From NCBI RefSeq assembly GCF_037975245.1, contig NC_092576.1:35988611-36052610 (forward strand): DNA of 64,000 bases, read 5' to 3'. Of the stretch, positions 24,334-36,300 are shown piece by piece. The notes under the pieces were generated by a model. It saw only the letters and a list, made by a program, of their open reading frames with translations, made no database searches and had not been told where the DNA came from. Numbering within the stretch: position 1 is the first letter of the stretch; the number at the start of each line of letters is the position of its first letter. This stretch comes from Apostichopus japonicus (taxonomy: Eukaryota > Echinodermata > Holothuroidea > Aspidochirotida > Stichopodidae). The position numbers and the translations under genes were made by a program.

Positions 24334-27300
24334 GTATGCATTATCATAAATATTGCAAGTATTTCCCTTCATAAGCACTTTTTCAATAATATATTCAGCA
24401 TACTTTCTTGCAAAATGGACAGATGGACTTTCACCACTGTAAACCAATTACTGTGCTGAACAAAACTCTTTCATATGCTGAGCGTAATACAGTTTGCGAC
24501 TTTTTAACTCATCAAATGTTGAAGCTTTGTTTAGTTAATGTTTTTCTTACTTGTCAGTTGTTTGGTTCACTTCAGTTATGAAATAGATCCAATTTACCAA
24601 CTTTGTTACCATATTAGTGTGGAGTGACAAAGCAGATGGATAGCCTTATACTGGCAAGGTGTCTCCTAACGCAAAATGTAATACTGTACTGTTAAACTTT
24701 TCTTTTCATTAGCTGTGATGCAGGAATGTGTTCTATATCTTTTCATTATTAAAGGGAGAGGTGTCTTTACCGACTGCATAGTTGAGAAAGGGGAATTCCT
24801 TTTCTCCTATCATGGTGAACTCATTTCTGGGAGAGAAGGGGAGACTAGGGAGGAACATACCAGCAGTGTATTCAGATATTTCTTCAAATATCAAGACAAG
24901 AAATGGTGGTAAGCTATATGTAATTGTCATGAAGTAAAAAGTCCATTTATAGCCCAAAATGGTTTATAACCATAGTGCACTTTACTTGCTTCACTATATA
25001 CATTATACACAACAGTATGTACTTACAGCCTAAGGAGTTCTTGTCTGATTCTGAATCTATCCAATTCTGGACTATTCTTGACTTGAAATTAATAAAAAGC
25101 CTAGGACCTCAGGCAAGAGAATGTTCGAGGGTATATGAATTATCGCTCTATTTTTTCCACTATTCTTTTCTCAAGCATACAAAAGCACATTAAATAACTT
25201 TCTCACCATCACTGAAAGTTGCAGTTATGATTGAGAGAGGAGACAGATAATTCATATTCAAAACAGCCTTGTCATTGTACAATCTGATGGCTTTCCACAT
25301 GAAAGGAAAGTTTTATTAACAATATATTGACTGCATTTGTTTATTCTTTTGATTATCACTATTAAAACCATAAATGTTTACAATATATTTATCTTTCACA
25401 TTTTGTAGGTATTGCAATTAAAATGGCTGTGTTTATCAGCACCATTAATTAGGAATATTGTATACTACATGTGTTTGTGACTGGTATCTTTTTTCTTGCA
25501 GTGTTGATGCTACAAATGAACCCACTCATGGTCCAAAGCTTGGCCGTCTCGTAAACCACGGAAGAGGAGATCAGGCCAATGCAAAAATGGTAGTCAAGGC
25601 TCTGAACAATTTGCCCATTCTGTGCTTGTTAAGCAAAGAAAGACTTACCCCAGGAGTAGAAATTTTGTATGATTACGGCCTTGACGAGAAGGATATGCCA
25701 TGGATGAAGAAGGTACAGTAGGAATTTAATGTTTTATTTTGTGCACGATAAGTTTGGATATTGTATTCTCAGTGTATATTGATTTGTATATTTCATAGCT
25801 GACTAACAGGCTCGTTGTAGTCTCTTGGGTGTTTAATTTCTCACTTATTTGGTTGTATACAGAGTGCAGACTGAAGGTGAGATCATTTACTTGGCATCCT
25901 TATGGTACCTATGTCTGCCAAAATGCACCTGGAATGATGAACTAGGCCATCACTAGCTAAATGTTCCCATGGGAATAGAATGCATTACTGTACATTCATT
26001 GTTGGGAAACAAAATGTGGTTGTGTATTAAGTCCATCACTAATCACTGTTAAGCAGCTTGCAAGTGGTTTTACTAAACAATAATGTCCATTTAGTAAGAC
26101 TGAGAGGTATCCAGCTTATTTTTGTGTATCATATATGTATTTTCAAAGTGACCTAATCTGTATCCCATTGAAAAAGTCAGCTCAAAGAGTCCTTACCAAA
26201 ACTTATGTCATGTTCATTTCTAACTCGAGAATAAGAATAAATCTGTCTATCTATTTGGTGTACTGAATGTGAAGGGTTGTTCCGGCTAATCTGTTGTAAA
26301 CAATTTTCATACTAAACGGTGTCCAAGTGCAATATGCCTAGATCCAGTCAGATGGAAATTGTTAACTTGATCTGCTGTAATCCTTTGCATTCAGCAATAA
26401 ACTTTTGACAGGAAGTTTCTCATTCTCATTTCACATAGCTTCAGTACTGAAATGTGTGCAATATATGTCTTCCATTCCAGCCACCAGGCTCCTCTCTGAC
26501 CCATACAGGTTAATTCTCATTTCTTGTGTTGGTTTTCAAGTTATTATTTTCTGCAGTTACACAGTTAAAGGCTATTTTGCCTTGTTTATCTTTTGCATTC
26601 CATTAAGTGTTAAAGGGATATTCCAGTGGCAGATGATGTTACTGTACATTCACGAAAAAGATGAAAATATTCCGCACTAGTACTTTAAAACCCTGTCTCA
26701 ATATTTTGTCTCTAAATGTGTTGCTTTGTGGTTAATTATACTTGCAAGTTAATGCCTAGAAAATTGCAGGAAATTGATCCGAGTGGGTGGTCTGTGATAT
26801 GTCATCATTTCTTCAAAAGCTCTACTTTAACTACATAATTTTTCTGTTGATTTGTTCTTAAAATATGATACGTTTGGATTTTCATTGGAAATAGCTCTCA
26901 TTTTACTCTGAATTTAATCCTTAAAATACAAATTTTTAGTAAGAATGTTATTTCCACTCTCGATAAATGGTTTGCACTTTATAATAAAACACAAAAGTAT
27001 TTTCAGTTAGTCTGATGTAATGACACCACTAACTCTGTCATAACATCATTGCCAGACACATTTGAAACATTTTTCCAAAGAAAATCATGAATATCTTTGC
27101 ATCAACTTGTGCCAGTGGACTATCCATCCAACACCTTTTTTTTTGCATTGTTTAATTCTCACATTTTTTCTTTTGCCTGTTCATTATTGTCTTTCTTGTT
27201 TCAACCTAACATTTCAGCTGATGATTTGATGAGAGTATAAAAAGAGGTAATTGTAATAATAAGTTGACAGAATAATTGAGAGTCTTATTAATGTACATAT

Positions 27301-30300
27301 AATAAGTAAGTAAGTAAGTGACTGAGTCAGTCAGTCAGTCCGTCAGTCAGTCAATCAGCCAGTCAGTCAGTCAGTCAATCACTCTACTGTAAAAAATATG
27401 GCTATGTTACAAATATGAAAAATAGTGATAGAGCGAACGATAAAACATTAAACAATCGAACAATAAAACACACAAAGGCAGGACCTAACGGCTCAAGTTA
27501 TCATAGTAAAGCCTTATTGCACGTGGAATAAATGAATTGCGATGACGGTTGCTTCTCATGGGTGGGAGACGCAGTCTGCCAGTGCCCCTAGTTATGATAT
27601 TATCGTGCAGATAACAGTGAAGCGGGTGATCATGGTCATTCCAAACAATGTCTAGTTTGTTTTGGAGCAAGCACATATGGATATAATAGTTAGTGTCCTC
27701 ATTTGGTACTGTGTGCAGTAAATCTGTATATGATATATGTAGATCTCGTGAACAGTTTAATTTTAATGTGAAGTAAAGTAGTATAGCATAGTAGCCTTGA
27801 TAGGTCACAGCCTACAGATATGATAATTTTCCAATTGGAATATGGTGCGTATGCAAGAAATACATTGTTTGAAGGTACATGCATACTTAGTTGATTCAGT
27901 ATAGAATTAACCGTTGCAAATAAGTTAAGTTACGAATTAGTAGAAAATAGCAGCAATGTTGGTACATCATATATCAATCCTTACAGTACCTTGCATCACA
28001 CATAGTTTACAACATATGGCATATGATGTAGTGCATGTGATAGAAATATGTTGTTGTTACCTGTGACAGTGTGCAGTGCCACTAATTGGTACAGTACATA
28101 ATTTCTACATCGCCAAGTAGACAAATATTTTATCTTCAGTTGGTGTGTAATGTACCATATCTAGTTTAAATTTACATTAGTTGCCCTCCTAACCCTAATG
28201 GGAAAAATGTTTTACTTTTCGTACCAGTTCATAATGTCCAAATCATTTTTTTCTAGATCTTAGTTTGTAATCATTATATACCATAGAATCCACATGTCAT
28301 ATGTGATACATCATCTTCTTAAATATGCATTAAACATTCTCCATTGTCCCAAGGGCCACTGCAGGTTTAATTCTAAGACATGAATTGTCTTAAGTTGCTG
28401 CTTTAGCATAGGTTCTAGCATGGAGTTTTCAATGGTGTTTATTTACTAATTATTACAACAACATATGCATTGGCAGGCCTATGTGCTACATCTGATGTAG
28501 CTCATGCACTTATCCTTTTAATGTGAAAAGTTCATTGCATGTACCAGAACTATTGCTCCTAGCCATTGGTACACAAGGTCCAAATATTAATGCTGTACCT
28601 ATGTAATGACATAGAGTGATCACATTTGGTACGTGTATTATTTCTATTGCAAATGTGTTAAATTTCTAAAAGATAGAATATTTTATCCAAACATGGTTTG
28701 TTAAACAGTGATCTTCTTCATTGGGCACAATACAGTGTCTCCATCAGTGTACAGTGTAAAACTAAACAAATATTGTTTTTAGGCACTCAGACACAACGTC
28801 CTCATTTGGTTTGTCATTTTCTTGTAGCTACTTGTATTGTGTAAGTATTTATATTCTTTCAAGGATCTAATGCACAGAGTCCCTAGTTGGTATGTACTTT
28901 GATTGTAGCTAATGTTTCAAGGTACAGTATAAAGTAGTAGAATATATCATCCATGAATATTCAAATGGTATGTTGTACACCTCTCCATCTTAATGGTGAA
29001 TGTAGATCAGAAAGTACATTGTTTCTCCATTTGGTGTGTGAGTATAGATATTAGTACTTTCTAGGATCTGATGCACAGAGTCCCCAGTTGGTATGTACTT
29101 TGATTGTAGCTAATTTGTCAAGGTATAAAGTAGTAGAATATATCATCCATGAATATTCAAATGGTATGTGGTACACCTCTCCATCTTAATAGTGAATGTA
29201 GATCAAAAAGTACATTGTTTCTCCATTTGGTGTGTGTGAGTATAGAAATTAGTACTTTCTAGGCACTGATGCACAGAGTCCCCAGTTGGTATGTACTTTG
29301 ATTGTAGCTAATGTGTCAAGGTATAAAGTAGTAGAATAAATCATCCATTAATATTCAAATGGTATGTGGTACACCTCTCCATCTTAATGGTGAATGTAGA
29401 TCAAAAAGTACATTGTTTCTCCATTTGGTGTGTGTGAGTATAGAAATTAGTACTTTCTAGGCACTGATGCACAGAGTCCCCAGTTGGTATGTACTTTGAT
29501 TGTAGCTAATTTGTCAAGGTATAAAGTAGTAGAATATATCATCCATTTATATTCAAAAGGTATGTGGTGCACCTCTCCATCTTAATGGTGAATGTAGATC
29601 AAAAAAGTACTGTACATTGTTTCTCCATTTGGTGTGTGTGAGTATAGAAATTAGTACTTTCTTAGGCTCTGATGCACAGAGTCCCCAGTTGGTATGTACT
29701 TTGATTGTAGCTAATGTGTCAAGGTATAAAGTAGTAGAATATATCATCCATTAATGTTCAAATGGTATGTGGTACACCTCTCCATCTTAATGGTGAATGT
29801 ATATCAAAAAAGTACATTGTTTCTCCATTTGGTGTGTGTGAGTATAGAAATTAGTACTTTCTAGGCACTGATTCACAGAGTCCCCAGTTGGTATGTACTT
29901 TGATTGTAGCTAATGTGTCAAGGTATAAAGTAGTAGAATAAATCAGCCATGAATATTCAAATGGTATGTGGTACACCTCTCCATCTTAATGGTCAATGTA
30001 GATCAAAAAAATACATTGTTTCTCCATTCGGTGTGTGTGAGTATAGAAATTAGCACTTTCTAGGATCTGATGCACAGAGTCCCCAGTTGGTATGTACTTT
30101 GCTTGTAGCTAATGTGTCAAGGTATAAAGTAGTAGAATAAATCAGCCATGAATATTCAAATAATGGTATGTGGTACACCTCTCCATCTTAATGGTGAATC
30201 TAGATCAAAAAAATACATTGTTTCTCCATTCCGTGTGTGTGAGTATAGAAATTAGTACTTTCTTAGGCTCTGATGCACAGAGTCCCCAGTTGGTATGTAC

Positions 30301-33300
30301 TTTGATTGTAGCTAATGATTCAAGGTATAAAGTAGTAGAATATATTATCCATTAACATTCAAATGGTTTGTGGTACACCTCTCCATCTTAATGGTGAATG
30401 TAGATCAAAAAGTACATTGTTTCTCCATTCGGTGTGTTTGAGTATAGAAATTACAGGGTAGTACTTTATTGGCACTGATGCACAGAGTCCCCAGTTGGTA
30501 TGTACTTTGATTGTAGCTAATTTGTCAAGGTATAAAGTAGAAGAATATATCATCCATTTATATTCAAAAGGTATGTGGTGCACCTCTCCATCTTAATGGT
30601 GAATGTAGATCAAAAAAGTACTGTACATTGTTTCTCCATTTGGTGTGTGTGAGTATAGAAATTAGTACTTTCTTAGGCTCTGATGCACAGAGTCCCCAGT
30701 TGGTATGTACTTTGATTGTAGCTAATGTGTCAAGGTATAAAGTAGTAGAATATATTATCCATTAATGTTCAAATGGTATCTGGTACACCTCTCCATCTTA
30801 ATGGTGAATGTAGATCAAAAAAGTACATTGTTTCTCCATTTGGTGTGTGTGAGTATAGAAATTAGTACTTTCTTAGGCTCTGATGCACAGAGTCCCCAGT
30901 TGGTATGTACTTTGATTGTAGCTAATGTGTCAAGGTATAAAGTAGTAGAATATATCATCCATTTATATTCAAATGGTATGTGGTACACCTCTCCATCTTA
31001 ATGGTGAATGTAGATCAAAAAAGTACTGTACATTGTTTCTCCATTTGGTGTGTGTGAGTATAGAAATTAGTACTTTCTAGGCACTGATGCACAGAGTCCC
31101 CAGTTGGTATGTACTTTGATTGTAGCTAATGTGTCAAGGTATAAAGTAGTAGAATATATCATCCATTAATATTTAAATGGTATGTGGTGCACCTCTTCAT
31201 CTTAATGGTGAATGTATATCAAAAAAGTACATTGTTTCTCCATTTGGTGTGTGTGAGTATAGAAATTAGTACTTTCTAGGCACTGATGCACAGAGTCCCC
31301 AGTTGGTATGTACTTTGATTGTAGCTAATGTGTCAAGGTATAAAGTAGTAGAATATATCATCCATTAATATTTAAATGGTATGTGGTGCACCTCACCATC
31401 TTAATGGTGAATGTATATCAAAAAAGTACATTGTTTCTCCATTTGGTGTGTGTGAGTATAGAAATTAGTACTTTCTAGGCACTGATGCACAGAGTCCCCA
31501 GTTGGTATGTACTTTGATTGTAGCTAATGTGTCAAGGTATAAAGTAGTAGAATAAATCATCCATTAATGTTCAAATGGTATGTGGTGCACCTCTCCATCT
31601 TAATGGTGAATGTAGATCAAAAAGTACATTGTTTCTCCATTTGGTGTGTGTGAGTATAGAAATTAGTACTTTCTTAGGCTCTGATGCACAGAGTCCCCAG
31701 TTGGTATGTACTTTGATTGTAGCTAATGTGTCAAGGTATAAAGTAGTAGAATATATTATCCATTAATGTTCAAATGGTATCTGGTACACCTCTCCATCTT
31801 AATGGTGAATGTAGATCAAAAAAGTACATTGTTTCTCCATTTGGTGTGTGTGAGTATAGAAATTAGTACTTTCTTAGGCTCTGATGCACAGAGTCCCCAG
31901 TTGGTATGTACTTTGATTGTAGCTAATGTGTCAAGGTATAAAGTAGTAGAATATATCATCCATTTATATTCAAATGGTATGTGGTGCACCTCTCCATCTT
32001 AATGGTGAATGTAGATCAAAAAAGTACTGTACATTGTTTCTCCATTTGGTGTGTGTGAGTATAGAAATTAGTACTTTCTTAGGCTCTGATGCACAGAGTC
32101 CCCAGTTGGTATGTACTTTGATTGTAGCTAATGTGTCAAGGTATAAAGTAGTAGAATATATCATCCATTAATATTTAAATGGTATGTGGTGCACCTCTCC
32201 ATCTTAATGGTGAATGTATATCAAAAAAGTACATTGTTTCTCCATTTGGTGTGTGTGAGTATAGAAATTAGTACTTTCTTAGGCTCTGATGCACAGAGTC
32301 CCCAGTTGGTATGTACTTTGATTGTAGCTAATGTGTCAAGGTATAAAGTAGTAGAATAAATCATCCATTAATATTCAAATGGTATGTGGTACACCTCTCC
32401 ATCTTAATGGTGAATGTAGATCAAAAAGTACATTGTTTCTCCATTTGGTGTGTGTGAGTATAGAAATTAGTACTTTCTAGGCATTGATGCACAGAGTCCC
32501 CAGTTGGTATGTTCTTTGATTGTAGCTACTGGTAAATATTTTTTTTTTTTAGTAGAACATAGCATTCACAAGCATTTTGTATGTGACTCATCTATCTTTC
32601 CATGAATGTGCTGTATTGTATCAGTACAAGTTATGTTGTTCTTAGGTTCTATCATAGATTGGCCCACAAGGTATGTTATTAGTGTCATCAGTTTCTGTGT
32701 GCTACTGTAAGATGTCAATGGTTTGTATTTAATTCATCATTGTAGCTGCTACAGTGTTGACATAATAGTGTCATTGGTTTTTGCAAATGTGTTACCACAG
32801 TAATTATAAAGTGCTGGGCATAACTTTAAAGGTGTAGACATGTTGTGCAATGTTGCCATATTTGTTCTGATATTTGGAATTTATGATTATATTTTTTAAT
32901 TTTATTAATTCTGTTTATCTGTTTTTACTAACTTATACAAAGGTTGGTTAAAGGGTACCCTTCTTATGTATGGTATTTATGTGCACCGATGCACAGAGTC
33001 CCAAGTTGGTATGCTATATAGCTGTATATAATGTCTGGAAGATCTTATGTAGAAGAGCATAGCATCCTTATACGTTTGATATGCGACACATCATGAATGT
33101 GCATTACATGAATGTCTATACTGTACTGCCATAGTAGAACAAATCATGTATCTGGTTACTAGCACAGAGTGTCCCCACTTTGTATGCTTAATATTTTCCA
33201 TTAAAAATGGATTCAGTTTCAAGATAAATAGAATGCAGATCAATCCAATGGTTGCATCGACAAGTGGTATGTGATACATCATTCGATCTTGCATGTACAA

Positions 33301-36300
33301 AGTACATTGTTTCTCCATTTGGTGTGTGAGTATAGAAATGAGTACTTTCTGGGCACTAATGCAGAGAGTCCCCAGTTGGTATGTACTTTGATTGTAGCTA
33401 ATGTGTAAATGTAAATTTGAAAATGTGTTTCCATTTTCCACAGCATAAATATAAAGGTGTCTACATGGTGTTTAATGTTGCCTTATTTGTTTTGATATTT
33501 GATATTTATTATTATGTTTTTTTAAATTGTTTTATCCAACAGATGGGGAACCAAAAGCCTCTGCAGTAATTCAGCAAAAACTAGCGGTAAACGACAATAA
33601 ACAACCTACAGAGGTGTTTGGAGAAACTCATACAGGATCTGAGCAATATCAGGAAGTGGCAGACCATGACCAAAAAACAGATACAGAAGCAAAACACCCT
33701 GCAGTACTTGGGCAAGAATTGCCAGCAGCAGAACTCAACCGACCATCAGATGTAGAAAGAGAGGCTGATGTAGAATCTACAAAGGAACCGAAAGTAGCAC
33801 AACAGGTCCAGCCAACAGATATTGAACTTAAGCAAAAACTAGCGGTAAACGACAATAAACAACCTACAGAGGTGTTTGGAGAAACTCATACACGATCTGA
33901 GCAATATCAGGAAGTGGCAGACCTTGACCAAAAAACAGATACAGAAGCAAAACACCCTGCAGTACTTGGGCAAGAATTGCAAGCAGCAGAACTCAACCGA
34001 CCATCAGATGTAGAAAGAGAGGCTGATGTAGAATCTACAAAGGAACCGAAAGTAGCACAACAGGTCCAGCCAACAGATATTGAACTTAGGCAAAAACTAG
34101 CGGTAAACGACAATAAACAACCTACAGAGGTGTTTGGAGAAACTCATACACGATCTGAGCAATATCAGGAAGTGGCAGACCTTGACCAAAAGACAGATAC
34201 AGAAGCAAAACACCCTGCAGTACTTGGGCAAGAATTGCAAGCAGCAGAACTCAACCGACCATCAGATGTAGAAAGAGAGGCTGATGTAGAATCTACAAAG
34301 GAACCGAAAGTAGCACAACAGGTCCAGCCAACAGATATTGAACTTAAGCAAGAAATGAAAGTAGCAGACCAAGTGAGAGGATACAAAGTTCTTGAAACAA
34401 GTAAGAACCATATCATCAACAATTATCAACATATCATGTTAAATGTGCAGATACAAGTGATTCTGTATTATATTTGTTTGCATATGCTATGTGGAAAGCA
34501 ACTAGTCATAATCCTCGTATGAAATACATGTCTGTTTGCTAAGATGGATAACTAAGAGCCTAACACTAAGTGTTCTCTTTGATACAATTTGTTACTTTTT
34601 GTCAAATTTTTAAGACAAAATTAAAGCAAAAATATGTGCTTCTTCTGGCTATTGCAGGTGTTCCATAGTTGATTATTACTTCATAATTAAATGTGACAAT
34701 CACTGATCTTTTCAGAAATCAAAGATGACAGTTTGCTGACGGCATGTTGTAATGAAGAAGGCGAAGATGATGGTCAAAGCGATCAAGACTCATCAAGTTC
34801 TTCAGATGAAGGAAGTGAATATTTACCATCTGAAGAGGAAGAATTGGTACCACCATCAGATGCATCAAATGATTCATTCCCAAGATATCCAAACCTTAAT
34901 CTACTGCTTGGATCTGATGTGGATACTACAGAGTCACAGGAGACTGCAAAGTTCAACGAGGAAGATAGTCCTGGTCCACCTCTAATACATGTTAAAACCA
35001 CTAGCAACTCAGATGGTAGAAAGTATAATAAGAAACATGTCTGCTTTTACTGTGAGATATCCCAAGCAAAGTTGCCACGTCACTTGCAAAGTGCACATTC
35101 AGATGAGTCTGCTGTCAGAGATTGGATGGGAGAAACTAATATTACGTTGAAAAATGCCAAGCTTACAAAAATCAGAAACTTGGGAAATCACATCAACAAC
35201 TGCAAAGTTTTGGAAGAAGGCAGGGGAGAACTACTTGTGAAGTATAGACCTGTGGGAAGTGTAGATCCAGCAGAGTTTGTTCCATGCCCAACCTGCTACG
35301 GGTATTTGACCAGGAAATTTCTCTGGAAGCACACCTGTCCATTACAAAATAAGCAGAGTGATGCTGGAAAGAAGAAAAGAGGAGACAGAGTCAGAAATGG
35401 TACCATGCTGTTACCAAGCCCATCAAATTTGCATTCAGAAGTTGCAGAACTTTTGTCTACTCTAAAAAATGACAATGTGTCAAGAGTGATTAAGAGTGAT
35501 GAGCTCATTCTTCAGTTTGCCAAGAAGGAGAATCTAAAACTAGGCCATGATCCTGAACAACAAAACTACACACGCACAAAGCTACGAGAAGTTGCAAGAC
35601 TCTTAATTGACGCTCGTGTTGTAAGCAAAGATGAAAACCAAACCTTAACTGAACTAATTCATCCTGCAAAATATGACATCGTTGTGACTGCTGCGCGAAA
35701 TTTAGCAGGATTTGATAGCAGCACACATACATACAAAGTACCCAGTCTTGCATTAAAACTTGGCCATTCCCTGAAGAAGTGTGCTCTTATCGTAAAAGCT
35801 GAAGGATTGAAATCTGGTGATGAAAATGCTGTTAATAAATCCACACAGTTTCATGAATTATGCGAGATGAAATGGACAGAGGATATTTCTGTCCATGCCC
35901 ATCGTACACTCACGGAGAACAAAAGAAACAAAGCAAAGGCATTGCCTCTAGCAGAAGATGTTCTTTGTCTCACATCCTACCTGAAAGAAACATCAGAAGT
36001 ACAAAGGAAGCTTGTGAAGGAAGGAACATGTGACAGTTTCACAGCTTGGAAATCTCTGAATGAACTTACTCTGACACAAGTGATGCTCTTCAACAGGAGA
36101 AGACAAGGTGAGATCTCAAAAATGAGTGTTGATGACTACAATAGTAGATGCCTTCCTGAATCCATGGACTACATTTATGATTCTCTTAGCGACTTTGAGA
36201 AAGAGTTGTGCAGGACATTCAAAAGAGTAGAAATTGTTGGGAAGAAAGGAAGAACAGTTCCTGTTCTGCTAACTAAAGAAATGGAGGAATCAATGTCGTT

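Noticed and set aside
27306-27376. CRISPR-like or regulatory short repeat (GTCA)n
   Set aside because: A simple tetranucleotide run that is the 3' tail of the adjacent - strand LINE.
29553-32171. Several ORFs of 60-78 codons sharing QSPQLVCTLIVAN or its opposite-strand equivalent
   Set aside because: They recur with the 200-bp satellite unit and stop irregularly in neighbouring units.
33649-34422. Three - strand ORFs (SFTASFCLSSISVG...)
   Set aside because: Antisense shadows of the 258-bp coding triplication.
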